This document shows positions 48,116 to 56,453 of a DNA stretch of 64,000 bases, in pieces (the first letter of the stretch is position 1; each line of letters opens with the position of its first letter). A program made the position numbers and the translations under genes. The notes under the pieces were generated by a model, which had not been told where the DNA came from, searched no databases, and was given only the letters and a program-made list of their open reading frames with translations. Origin of the DNA: Granulosicoccus sp947495035 (GTDB lineage: Bacteria; Pseudomonadota; Gammaproteobacteria; Granulosicoccales; Granulosicoccaceae); assembly GCF_050589605.1 (NCBI RefSeq), contig NZ_JBNGOO010000007.1; one strand, written 5' to 3'.

Positions 48116-49177
48116 CTAGTGAACCGACGAGGAACCCGATGTCGGTGTGAACTTGTCAAAGAAGATTCGATCGGTTTCGAAATCGTTCATGAACAGCACT
48201 GGTGTCAGCGCTTCGATCATGGGTGGTGGTCCGCAGGCATAGACATCCCCTTCTCCCTGCACATTCAGCTCTTCCAGGCGGCGGGCCACGCACTCATGAA
48301 CAAAGCCGCGTTCACCGTCCCAGGCCGAACCTTCATCCGCGTGACTGAGTACCGGAATGAATTCAACCAGTGGGTATTCATCGGTAATACGCTTGATCTC
48401 GTCGAGCATGATGAGATCATCTTCGGTACGAGCTCCATAGAAGAACAGAATCCTGCGCTCTTCACCGCTACCGAGCTGGTCGTTGAGAATGGACCAGACC
48501 GGTGACATCCCGGACCCGGCACCAACCAGAATCACCGGCCCCTCACGCTCCTCTCGCCTGAAGCACATGCCGAATGGTCCGGATATGCTGACCGAGGCAC
48601 CGACACTGATACCGCCTTCATCCAGCTCATTGGAGAAGCGCCCGTCCGGATACTTCTTGATGATGAATGACAGCTTCTGTCCCTCACTGGGAGAATTGGC
48701 CATCGAGAAGGAGCGCGTGATCGTGTCTCCGTCGGCGGTCGAGACGGTAATGTCGACGTACTGTCCGGCCCAGAATTTCATCGGTGCGTCGATCTCTATC
48801 TCGACACCTCGAATATCATGCGACAGTGATCTGAAATCGACAATCCGGCCTTCGTACTGCTTGACCGGGATCGACTTCGACAAGGCCTCTTCATCGAAGT
48901 TGAGCAGTTCGATTTCAACATCGCTGTAGGCCTTGGCACAACACATCAGGATGTGGCCACTCTCTCGCTCGAAATCATTCAGTGCGAAGGTGGAGTACTT
49001 GAGAAGCTCCGTCTCGCCGTCCAGCTGTATGCATTTGCAGGCAGAGCATTGCCCTTCCTTGCAGCCGTGAGGCAGGGCTATGCCCTGACGAAAGGCGGCA
49101 TCGAGTATCGTTTCATCTTCCTTAACCTCGAACTCCAGGCCGACTGGCTCCAACCTGACGTTATAGACTTCACTCAT
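48116..49177 (-). CDS. mimB: Monooxygenase NADH reductase MimB
   Basis: 353 residues. N-terminal 2Fe-2S ferredoxin domain: CKEGQCSACKC and the later MCCAKA give the four cysteine ligands (CxxxxCxxC plus C). FAD domain with TRSFSMANSP (RxxS flavin motif), and NAD domain with LVGAGSGMSPVWSIL and CGPPPMIEA. Passes electrons from NAD(P)H to the di-iron hydroxylase. AGGAG about nine bases before ATG. Gene order alpha-reductase-beta-coupling is that of actinobacterial propane monooxygenases, different from MMO or toluene monooxygenases. Confidence 0.92.
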   Translation of the reverse strand: MSEVYNVRLEPVGLEFEVKEDETILDAAFRQGIALPHGCKEGQCSACKCIQLDGETELLKYSTFALNDFERESGHILMCCAKAYSDVEIELLNFDEEALSKSIPVKQYEGRIVDFRSLSHDIRGVEIEIDAPMKFWAGQYVDITVSTADGDTITRSFSMANSPSEGQKLSFIIKKYPDGRFSNELDEGGISVGASVSISGPFGMCFRREEREGPVILVGAGSGMSPVWSILNDQLGSGEERRILFFYGARTEDDLIMLDEIKRITDEYPLVEFIPVLSHADEGSAWDGERGFVHECVARRLEELNVQGEGDVYACGPPPMIEALTPVLFMNDFETDRIFFDKFTPTSGSSSVH

Positions 49178-49235
49178 GTGTAGAAACTCCTGAAAACAAG
49201 GACTCTGCGGTGGCTGTCGACAGCGATGGGGCTGC

Positions 49236-49272
49236 GCAATGAACAGAGGTCACGAACACCTCTGCTCATTGC
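49236..49272 (-). other. Intercistronic hairpin between mimA and mimB
   Basis: Arms GCAATGA-a-CAGAGGT (49236-49250) and ACCTCTG-c-TCATTGC (49258-49272) form a 15-bp stem with one mismatch and a 7-base loop. It follows the mimA stop by about 17 bases. No T-run, so probably a stability/processing element protecting mimA mRNA. Confidence 0.65.
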
Positions 49273-49289
49273 CTGCAGGCAACGCCGTG

Positions 49290-50954
49290 TCAGTGACAGG
49301 GGTTGATCGTGAACCCGGCGCGATAATTCTCGATATGAGCAGCACGATCCTCCTCGCTCATGGCTCGCAGCGCCTTCAGCGGTGACGCCATCGTATGACC
49401 TCTGACGTGATCCAGAGTCCACATGTCCTTGTCATCAAAGCGCAGATGCGGCTGCGGAACCAGCGTCTTGCCATCTTCACGAACGAAGTTGAGATCCTTG
49501 ATGGTGTCTGCCAGATCCCAGCCGTCGTAGAGTGTTTCCCATTCTCGCTTGCCGGAGAACTTGCCCATGGCAGGCGTCGGCCGGCCCTGGTACTCGTCAG
49601 CGAATGCCTCTACGGCTGTCCAGCGATCCAGTTCGTGAGCGAAGGTATGCAATTCACCGTCAATCGTATCAACCACCATGTCTTCCCGAATCAGACAGGG
49701 CACCAGACATGACCAGCAACGGTGCGGATACTCATAGCCGACCTCCTCATTGAAGATCAGAATCTTCTCGCCAGGCACACTCAGTTTCTCGTACCACTTC
49801 CAGTACTCTCCGAACTCCGCATACCAACCCGGGTACTTGTGCTCGAACCATTCGAAGTCCTTGTCGGTCTGGGCTTCGATTCTCCAGAAATTCACCGGCC
49901 AACCCACCGAGAAGAACTGTGCCACCTTGTGCACATAGCGCTTCTCGACAATTCGCTTCCAGGCTTCCTGGACATCATCGTGGTGTACCTTCACCCCGTA
50001 TTTCTCGAGTGGCAGCATGTACGTGCGGTAGTAGTCTTCGAATATCCATCGATGCCACATCTCGGCATAGGATTCCTTGTTCTTGTCACGATTGGTCGTG
50101 CCGTACTCGATGAAGGTACCCACCGCTGCATCGACAATGGCGTGGTTCTGCCAGAAGGCATAACGTAGATCACGCTCGAGCAGCAGGTGGTTGTCGGGCT
50201 CTTTCAATGCAGCCATCAGCAGTGAGTGACCGTTGCCGATATGGCGACTCTCGTCTGACTGTACCGACAGGAATACCGTCGGCAGTGCATAGTCACCATT
50301 ACGCGCAGCTTCCGATGGCATGGCCACAAACAAGGTATTGGTAAACGCGGTTTCTGCCACCACGGTCAGATACATGCAGGCTGCCGTCATGGTGTCACCC
50401 GTGATGAAGCCTTCTCCGAACTGCCGACCGATGGTTGTGGCGTAGCACTTGCCGAACGCCTCTTCGGTGATATCGAATCCGGCCGGGTCAATGTAGTTCT
50501 CCATGTACCACTTCTTCAGATTCATCTGAATGGTGGAGTGGCGAAACTCATCCACCATCTGCATGGTGAAACCGGTACGCAACTCTTCTCCGGGGGCCAG
50601 ACGTGCCACCATTGCCATGGAGCGGGCAGCCGAGATTTCCGGAAAGGGGATGATCGCCAGAAACAACTTCATCCACTCGATCCAGCGTGGCTCCACGTTG
50701 CGGAACATGTCGCCTCGCAGCGCTGCATCCAGGGCACCATAGACCCGGTTGTCCTTCTCCTCTTCCATCGGGAAATAGGAACGGAGGACCTGCTTCATCG
50801 GATCACGCGGTGCCTTCGTGATCTTGTAATCGGTCGGGTAGGTACTGGCTTCCTGGACGTAGGTCGGATTCCAACCCAGATCTGCAATTTTCCTGGTCGC
50901 CTCGCCAACGGATATACCCCGTTGGGACGTAATCTTGTTTAGCGTGATCGCCAT
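49290..50954 (-). CDS. mimA: Di-iron monooxygenase hydroxylase large subunit MimA
   Basis: 554 residues, size of the group 5 (propane 2-monooxygenase) alpha subunits. Di-iron ligands: an early Glu in the LAPGEEL region, QMVDEFRHSTIQ (ExxH), VVAETAFTN and SVQSDESRHIGNGH (second ExxH). MEEEKDNRVYGALDAALRGDMFRN and EEVGYEYPHRCWSCLVPC match family features. Catalyses O2-dependent hydroxylation, most likely of a short alkane or a related small hydrophobic. The ATG at 50954 gives MAITLNK; a longer reading is not supported. First gene of the mimABCD-G operon, divergent from four unassigned genes. Confidence 0.93.
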   Translation of the reverse strand: MAITLNKITSQRGISVGEATRKIADLGWNPTYVQEASTYPTDYKITKAPRDPMKQVLRSYFPMEEEKDNRVYGALDAALRGDMFRNVEPRWIEWMKLFLAIIPFPEISAARSMAMVARLAPGEELRTGFTMQMVDEFRHSTIQMNLKKWYMENYIDPAGFDITEEAFGKCYATTIGRQFGEGFITGDTMTAACMYLTVVAETAFTNTLFVAMPSEAARNGDYALPTVFLSVQSDESRHIGNGHSLLMAALKEPDNHLLLERDLRYAFWQNHAIVDAAVGTFIEYGTTNRDKNKESYAEMWHRWIFEDYYRTYMLPLEKYGVKVHHDDVQEAWKRIVEKRYVHKVAQFFSVGWPVNFWRIEAQTDKDFEWFEHKYPGWYAEFGEYWKWYEKLSVPGEKILIFNEEVGYEYPHRCWSCLVPCLIREDMVVDTIDGELHTFAHELDRWTAVEAFADEYQGRPTPAMGKFSGKREWETLYDGWDLADTIKDLNFVREDGKTLVPQPHLRFDDKDMWTLDHVRGHTMASPLKALRAMSEEDRAAHIENYRAGFTINPCH

Positions 50955-51121
50955 AAGGCATCTCTCTCCTTCTGCTGAGTCCGTTAAAGCAGGGTTGATG
51001 GAAGCAGCGTTTGCTGCCGTGTCATGCGACCTGAAGTACGCGCTGTTCATCGACATAAGCAGGGGGCGATGATCTTGTCGCTCAGTTCACGACACTCACA
51101 ATATTGGGGAAACAGTCATTG

Positions 51122-51137
51122 CGCAACGAGCATTCCC
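51122..51137 (-). promoter_or_regulatory. Weak sigma-54-like promoter upstream of mimA
   Basis: Minus strand GGGAAT-GCTCG-TTGCG has the invariant GG and GC at the right 10-bp spacing but only three of six bases of the -24 box. About 155 nt before mimA ATG. Doubtful because the local regulator has a degenerate GAFTGA loop. Confidence 0.3.
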
Positions 51138-51200
51138 GGGGCAGATCAGCCGGCCTGACGGAGCCATTTCCGTACGCTGTAAGACGTGTGTAGCAGCATG

Positions 51201-51217
51201 TGTAACGAAACGTTACA
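51201..51217. promoter_or_regulatory. Perfect inverted repeat TGTAACG-AAA-CGTTACA
   Basis: 7-3-7 palindrome about 65 bp upstream of the sigma-54-like element and 250 bp upstream of mimA. Dyads with TGT...ACA ends are typical of Fis-type activators of the AcoR/NtrC class. Candidate binding site of the regulator encoded at 54345. Confidence 0.6.
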
Positions 51218-51872
51218 GCGTGATTCTTTCTGAAACAGTTTTCAGATGGAGCGATTCACCGTGTAACACATTTCAGGTGCCATAGATGCATTATAAACGC
51301 TTCAGCATCGAACACGGAAAAACATTACAGAATGTCAATGTATGAACAAAACCACGAAACCCGCGTATTTTCACGACTCGAATGCCTTCTGGCAGCATTT
51401 CCTCGCCTGCCAGACACTCCTTTTCACAAGCCTGTCCCTTTCATTGCGACATGCATGTCGCCGCTACCCACCCACAGGTCCGTTCATGACATGGTTGCAT
51501 TGCTGGCAGAGCATCCGGATTTCGGAAAATCTGCATTTGCCACTTCACGAACGATTCGGATTCGTATAGTCTCTGGCAAAAGCCATCACAGGACTTGTCC
51601 GCCAGGCTCCGGAAAAACAGCACGTCATGCATCGTGCCCAGAACGTTCCGACATGAACGAAGCCGTCTCACGGCAGGCTTCTACTGGCAGGCAGCCCACC
51701 ATGATCTGACGAGCGCCAGCAACAGTCTTCGTGCTTCCTGGCGATAGCTCATTTACGGGGTTGGCAGCACCATGGTGGAATGGCAGCTGACAGACCGATC
51801 GCCCACTCGGTGGTCATTCTGCATCGAACGACAATCCGCAAGGGTGTCGGAATACAGCGGGGAATTGAAGCC

Positions 51873-52151
51873 ATGTCTGATAGACCGGATGATTTGAAGA
51901 ATCTGCTCATGCAGCGAATCGAACTGGTAAGCAGCCTGTCCGAGGCGACCGCCAATCATATGCGCCTGTTGCAGAAGAGCAGCGGTATCGATGTGCTGCT
52001 TCTGAAGCGAGACAGCTCAGCAGGGTCACAGCTCGCCCGGCAAGAGGCAGACGACAACATGGCCAGCAGTCAGGCAGCCATCGACTCTCTCGAAGCCAGA
52101 CTTGCGGTAATAGACAGACAAATCGAATCAAACAACAACAAGGAGGCATGA
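51873..52151 (+). CDS. Unassigned 92-residue coiled-coil protein
   Basis: Short acidic/basic helical protein: DLKNLLMQRIELVSSLSEATANHMRLLQKS, then DDNMASSQAAIDSLEARLAVIDRQIES, two helices with heptad pattern and a loop of about 20 residues between. Start ATG at 51873 after GGGGAATTGAAG. No family recognised. Its stop is one base before the ATG of the beta-propeller gene, so they are coupled. First gene of the set divergent from mimABCD. Confidence 0.6.
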   Translation: MSDRPDDLKNLLMQRIELVSSLSEATANHMRLLQKSSGIDVLLLKRDSSAGSQLARQEADDNMASSQAAIDSLEARLAVIDRQIESNNNKEA

Positions 52152-52152
52152 G

Positions 52153-53283
52153 ATGGCAGGCAACCGATCCCCTGGAACGTCACTATTCGAACTTCTCGCA
52201 AGAGCCTGGACCCTGGGAGAAGACGTCGCTCAGACCGCATTCAACCAGTCAGGCACCGCTGTCATCTACCGATTGCACTCGGGCAGACTGGCATTGGCCA
52301 GCAACAAGGACTCGGAGAGCCCCAGAAGCAGAACCCGCATCGAGGCCGACACCGGGCGCACAACCATTCGCCCCCGCAAGAATCCGGTGCCGGAAGCCAG
52401 AACGCTTCCTGTGAAAGCAAACCCGGCCCTGCCGGTCGTGCGATTCACTGAACAGGGTTTTCTGGCTGTCGACATCAATGGCACAGCTCACCGGGTTACT
52501 GCACAGGGTCAATGCATCGAACAAGCCCTGCAAACCGTTGGGGCGATCTGCTCGCTATGCAGTAGCCTGTCTGGCGATCTGCTGGCGATTGCCGGCACGT
52601 CAGCTATCAGTATCTACAGGACCAGCAACATGGAAGTTCTGGCTGAAATCGACCTTGATCGACATATCAGCTGCATGGCCTTCAGCAACACCGGCAACTG
52701 GCTGGCTGCCTGGGGAGAGGACACTCTGGCACTGATCGACGTGAACAATTCCAGTGTTCCCATGCGCCAGATCACGGGGATCGACTCAGCGACGCAGATC
52801 ACCTGGGACAAGTCGGACAGCCATCTGGCGTGCACCGCCAGCAAGCACGCTTTCTGGATCGTCGATGTCGATACCGGCAATGTCCAGCAGGTAGACGGCT
52901 ATCCGGGCGAGGTCCGAGTCGCCGCTTTCAATGATGCAGCAGGCGCGCTGGTCACCTCTGGTGCTTTTCGTGTAGCCGGGTGGTCAACGGACGATCTGCC
53001 TCATGACGATCAGCCTGGTACACCGCTGAGTACCGGCAAACCGGGCATGGTGGTCATCAATACGGTTGCAAGCCACCCTCTTCGCAGTCTCGTGGCCGTC
53101 GGTTATCCCGATGGCCTCGTCACCATTACCAGCATCGGCAGTACTCAGGAAATGATGGTGCACAAGGAAGCAGGCACTGCAGTCAGCCAGCTGGCCTGGT
53201 CCGATACCGGTGAGCATCTGAGTATCGGATTCCAGTCAGGAAAAGCCGCGGTCGTGACCTTTCCCGACAAACTGTTCAAGTAG
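52153..53283 (+). CDS. WD40-like beta-propeller protein, unassigned
   Basis: 376 residues, cytoplasmic (no signal). Repeating four-strand units are visible: CSSLSGDLLAIAGTSAISIYR, MAFSNTGNWLAAWGEDTLALIDV, ITWDKSDSHLACTASKHAFWIVDV, AAFNDAAGALVTSGAFRVAGW, and LAWSDTGEHLSIGFQSGKAAVV, about six or seven blades. The first 90 residues are polar and perhaps disordered. Propellers scaffold protein complexes; its tight linkage to a coiled-coil partner and to the monooxygenase control region suggests an assembly or regulatory role, not shown. Confidence 0.7.
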   Translation: MAGNRSPGTSLFELLARAWTLGEDVAQTAFNQSGTAVIYRLHSGRLALASNKDSESPRSRTRIEADTGRTTIRPRKNPVPEARTLPVKANPALPVVRFTEQGFLAVDINGTAHRVTAQGQCIEQALQTVGAICSLCSSLSGDLLAIAGTSAISIYRTSNMEVLAEIDLDRHISCMAFSNTGNWLAAWGEDTLALIDVNNSSVPMRQITGIDSATQITWDKSDSHLACTASKHAFWIVDVDTGNVQQVDGYPGEVRVAAFNDAAGALVTSGAFRVAGWSTDDLPHDDQPGTPLSTGKPGMVVINTVASHPLRSLVAVGYPDGLVTITSIGSTQEMMVHKEAGTAVSQLAWSDTGEHLSIGFQSGKAAVVTFPDKLFK

Positions 53284-53314
53284 ACCAGACTTCACCACCA
53301 CACAGGAGAGAACA

Positions 53315-53509
53315 ATGAGCAACACACTATCCGAGGAAGAAATCAGCAAGGACAAGTATTTCACCGAGATCTCGCGCATTTCGGAAGACATGATCCAGGC
53401 GCACGGCAAGGATTTCGCAATGGGTGCCCTGGTGATGGCCGCCCAGTGGATCGCGCAGAATCAGCAAACCGAACCGCAGAACGAGGCAATGGCTCGAACA
53501 GCTTCTTGA
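53315..53509 (+). CDS. Unassigned 64-residue protein
   Basis: MSNTLSEEEISKDKYFTEIS continues into RISEDMIQAHGKDFAMGALVMAAQWIA, a single amphipathic helix with a hydrophobic end, then a polar tail QNQQTEPQNEAMARTAS. Excellent AGGAGAG site before ATG. 31 bp after the propeller gene, same operon. I cannot assign it; the size and helix suggest a small subunit of the same assembly. Confidence 0.6.
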   Translation: MSNTLSEEEISKDKYFTEISRISEDMIQAHGKDFAMGALVMAAQWIAQNQQTEPQNEAMARTAS

Positions 53510-53787
53510 GCAATACGCCGCCCTGTTCACGAACTGCGGGCATCTGATTGTCGGGGGATGTCCTCGGTTCGTGGATTCGGTCGATTGTTCGGGACGAGGA
53601 TGTGATCAGGCGTCAGTGAGGTTCGTGCATTGCTGCAGCTCGTCACATCGTGCACAACTCTATTTACTTTGCGTAACAAGTGAGATAACCTGAATTTCGC
53701 GCTTTGCGATGGGTGGTCCTGCTTGTCCACACCCCAAGTTCAGACCAGCCCCTGCATCTTAGGAGGCTGAACCACAGGACAACTTTC

Positions 53788-54270
53788 ATGGTCGACATCA
53801 TCTCCAGAAAATCGGGACCGCGGCGCGAGGATATCGAAGCCCGACGAGCCATCAACAACAATTGGCCCACGATCAGCCGTCTGGCCGACCAGATCAGCAG
53901 CGGTGGTTATTCACGCTCCCGCAAGACACTTGCCGAGGCAAACAAGGCGCCCGAACCTCTGCAGTCGAACCTGCATATTGTCGGCGCAGCGCGCAAGGAA
54001 ATCGAAGCGGAACCCAGAGTGCGCATCAGCATGAACAACCGGGTGATCGTGATGGATGTACGCTCAGGCAAGCAGTTGCAATATCTCGGCGCACTGCGGG
54101 TACAGGGTGCGCAGAAATACTTTGCACTGGCAACCCGCGATAACGGTTTCTTTGCAACCGTTGACGACGCAACCGAACAGAAACTCGCCGATCTGGACGG
54201 TGTTGTCATCGAATCCGAGGACATCCAGGACAAGTTCATTCAGGTGATCGGTAGCAGACTCGATCTGTAA
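53788..54270 (+). CDS. Unassigned 160-residue protein
   Basis: N-terminal basic region VDIISRKSGPRREDIEARRAIN and a Ser/Arg stretch SSGGYSRSRKTLAEAN, followed by a strand-rich domain: VRISMNNRVIVMDVRSGKQLQYLGALRVQGAQKYFALATRDNGFF then ADLDGVVIESEDIQDKFIQVIGSRLDL. No family recognised. It lies 278 bp after the small 64-residue gene and 74 bp before the regulator, same strand. May be an accessory protein of the monooxygenase. Confidence 0.6.
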   Translation: MVDIISRKSGPRREDIEARRAINNNWPTISRLADQISSGGYSRSRKTLAEANKAPEPLQSNLHIVGAARKEIEAEPRVRISMNNRVIVMDVRSGKQLQYLGALRVQGAQKYFALATRDNGFFATVDDATEQKLADLDGVVIESEDIQDKFIQVIGSRLDL

Positions 54271-54344
54271 ACCCGCACATATCGTGTTTTCAATGAGTAT
54301 CAGGCCCACTACCGGTGACAACTTCTTACGAAGGCATCAGAAAA

Positions 54345-56372
54345 ATGCGCACAAGCTATTCCAGCGCTCAGAAGCAACAGGCTGCTTCAACCGGCAAGGA
54401 AGCTGAGTATCGCCACTACGACACCATGCGTGCATGGGAGAGTTTCGTGGAAGGGGGACTTGTGGGCGCGGAACTCGAAAAAACGGTCCGCACCGAGATT
54501 CTGGCAAGCTGGACCCGATGCTCAAGTTCCGGTGTCAGCGCACTGGCAGAGGCCACGCCCCGGACAGTCGATGAGAACAATGTTCATCGACTGAGAAGGC
54601 AGAACCGGCACCTGTGCGAAGCAGCACGTGCGGCCTTCGAACGACTGGCACCCCACCTGTCTGGCACCGGCGCCATTCTGATACTGACTGACAGGGATGG
54701 CACGGTGATCGATGTCATCGGCGATTCACACACTCTGGACCTGGGACGGGAAATTCATCTGGAGGTCGGTGGCGTCTGGGATGAACAGGTCATCGGAACC
54801 AATGGTATCGGCACCGCCCTGCGCACTGGCAAACCCACATACGTACATGCGTCGGAGCACTTCTGCCAGGGGATAAAATCCTGGACCTGCGTCGGCGTCC
54901 CCATCATCGATGCGCTGGACCGATCCGTCATTGGCGTCATTGACCTGTCAGGTCCTTCCAGCATTCATCAACCCCACAATGTGGCTCTGGTGGTGTCCAC
55001 CGCCAGAGAAATCGAACTGTATCTGGCGCAGCGACAACGCGAAGAACATACCACCCTGCTGGAAGAGTTCATCGGCAACCCGAGACGCCATGACAGCAAC
55101 AGCGTCATCGTTCTGCTCAACAGCGCCGGCAAGGTTGTCTTCAGCCGCAACACCGAACAGCTGGAACTGGACGGCTTTGGCCGATTCGATACCGGCACAC
55201 AGCTGCTGGACCTCTATCCCGACATGTCGGTGCGTGAACTGGAGGCCGCCTTGCCGCCGACCCTGCCAACCAAGGATATCGACCTGATCAAGGCGGGCGG
55301 AGAGACCCAGGGAGTCGCTCTGATATTTCACAACCAGCCAGCATCACAGTCACTGCGTGTCAGCTCGGCCGGAATCGCCATCAAGCCACGTGCGGGTATT
55401 CCCGAAGACGATGTCAGAATCGTCGGCGAGTGTCCTGCCATGCAGGAGGCTGTCGAGTTCGCCTACCGTGCTGCCGAAATGAAAGTGCCGGTACTCATTC
55501 AGGGCGAGACGGGTGTCGGCAAGGAGATGTTTGCTCGCCTGATACACAGTCACCTTTCCGAACAGACCATTCCCTACGTGGTCGTCAATTGCGCAACCTT
55601 GTCGTCGGATTCGATCAGAAGCGAGTTGTTCGGTCATGCCGCGGATTCACTCGCCGGTTCTTCGCGAGAGGACAAACTGGGCAAATTCGAGAAGGCCAAC
55701 GGTGGTGTGCTCTGTCTCGATGAAGTGGGCGATATGCCACTCGAACTGCAGACCTATCTGCTGCGAACCCTGGAACAGCGGGCAATCTACCGTGTCGGCT
55801 GTGATATACGACGCCCGGTTGACGTGCAGCATATCGCGATGACCAGTCGCAATATCCGCGAAGATATCGTCAATGGCCGATTCCGGCAGGACCTTTTCTA
55901 TCGTATCGGAACCATCAACATCAACATTCCACCGCTGCGTGAACGCGGCCAGGACCTGGATCAGCTGGTCGATTACTTCAACCGCAAATTCTCCAGAAAG
56001 TTCGCGCGTGAAGTATTGACGTTCGACGCTGGCAGCATTCAAGCGCTTCATCAATATCACTGGCCCGGCAATGTACGCGAGCTTCGCAATATCATCGAAA
56101 GACTGTGCCTGCTGAATCAGAAGAGCACGGTGTCCGCTTCCGACCTGCCCGCAGAGATCACCCATTCGGTATCGGCTGGTTTTCTGCCCAATGCCGAGCC
56201 GTCCATGTCGTTGAACAGAACGATGGATCTGGACGAAATCGAGGCCATCGCCATTCAGCGCACGATAGACAAGGAAAAGGGCAATCTGTCGAAGGCCGCT
56301 GCCACGCTTGGCATATCGCGTCCGACCTTGTATCGCAAGATCAAGGCGTATGGACTGAATCGCAACGGCTAG
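54345..56372 (+). CDS. AcoR/MimR-type Fis-family regulator with degenerate GAFTGA
   Basis: 675 residues. N-terminal helical region, GAF-like sensor (VWDEQVIGTNGIGTALRTGKP, ASEHFCQGIKSWTCVGVPIID), AAA+ domain with Walker A GETGVGKE (about residue 387) and Walker B GGVLCLDEVGDMP, and C-terminal Fis helix (NLSKAAATLGISRPTLYRKI). The sigma-54-contacting GAFTGA motif is replaced by DSLAGS (about residues 434-439). Domain order is that of AcoR/MimR activators of acetoin and propane monooxygenase genes. Probably activates the mim operon, but by a route that may not need sigma-54. Start ATG 54345 preferred; GTG at 54315 is possible. Confidence 0.88.
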   Translation: MRTSYSSAQKQQAASTGKEAEYRHYDTMRAWESFVEGGLVGAELEKTVRTEILASWTRCSSSGVSALAEATPRTVDENNVHRLRRQNRHLCEAARAAFERLAPHLSGTGAILILTDRDGTVIDVIGDSHTLDLGREIHLEVGGVWDEQVIGTNGIGTALRTGKPTYVHASEHFCQGIKSWTCVGVPIIDALDRSVIGVIDLSGPSSIHQPHNVALVVSTAREIELYLAQRQREEHTTLLEEFIGNPRRHDSNSVIVLLNSAGKVVFSRNTEQLELDGFGRFDTGTQLLDLYPDMSVRELEAALPPTLPTKDIDLIKAGGETQGVALIFHNQPASQSLRVSSAGIAIKPRAGIPEDDVRIVGECPAMQEAVEFAYRAAEMKVPVLIQGETGVGKEMFARLIHSHLSEQTIPYVVVNCATLSSDSIRSELFGHAADSLAGSSREDKLGKFEKANGGVLCLDEVGDMPLELQTYLLRTLEQRAIYRVGCDIRRPVDVQHIAMTSRNIREDIVNGRFRQDLFYRIGTININIPPLRERGQDLDQLVDYFNRKFSRKFAREVLTFDAGSIQALHQYHWPGNVRELRNIIERLCLLNQKSTVSASDLPAEITHSVSAGFLPNAEPSMSLNRTMDLDEIEAIAIQRTIDKEKGNLSKAAATLGISRPTLYRKIKAYGLNRNG

Positions 56373-56453
56373 CGGGTCGATTTGCAAACTCGACAGCAGC
56401 AAGGCTTCTGGCTAGAGTATCGAGCACCAACTGCTGAGCGAGATGGCACGATA

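Larger units (their letters stand above)
50955..51872. other. Large divergent control region of the monooxygenase locus
   Basis: 918 bp between mimA and the coiled-coil gene. Contains a perfect TGTAACG-AAA-CGTTACA dyad (51201-51217), a half-site TGTAAC at 51262, a sigma-54-like GGGAAT-N5-TTGCG on the minus strand (51122-51137) and TATAAT on the minus strand near 51287-51292. Frames near 51340-51700 lack ribosome sites and family features. The size suggests complex regulation. Confidence 0.6.

Noticed and set aside
51271..51282. Minus-strand TGGCAC as a possible -24 box of sigma-54
   Set aside because: The base pair at the -12 position is not GC at the required spacing, so it fails the basic rule.
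51332..51709. Two overlapping frames in the mim control region (starts 51332 and 51342)
   Set aside because: No ribosome site, no recognisable family, and the two frames compete; more likely regulatory DNA.
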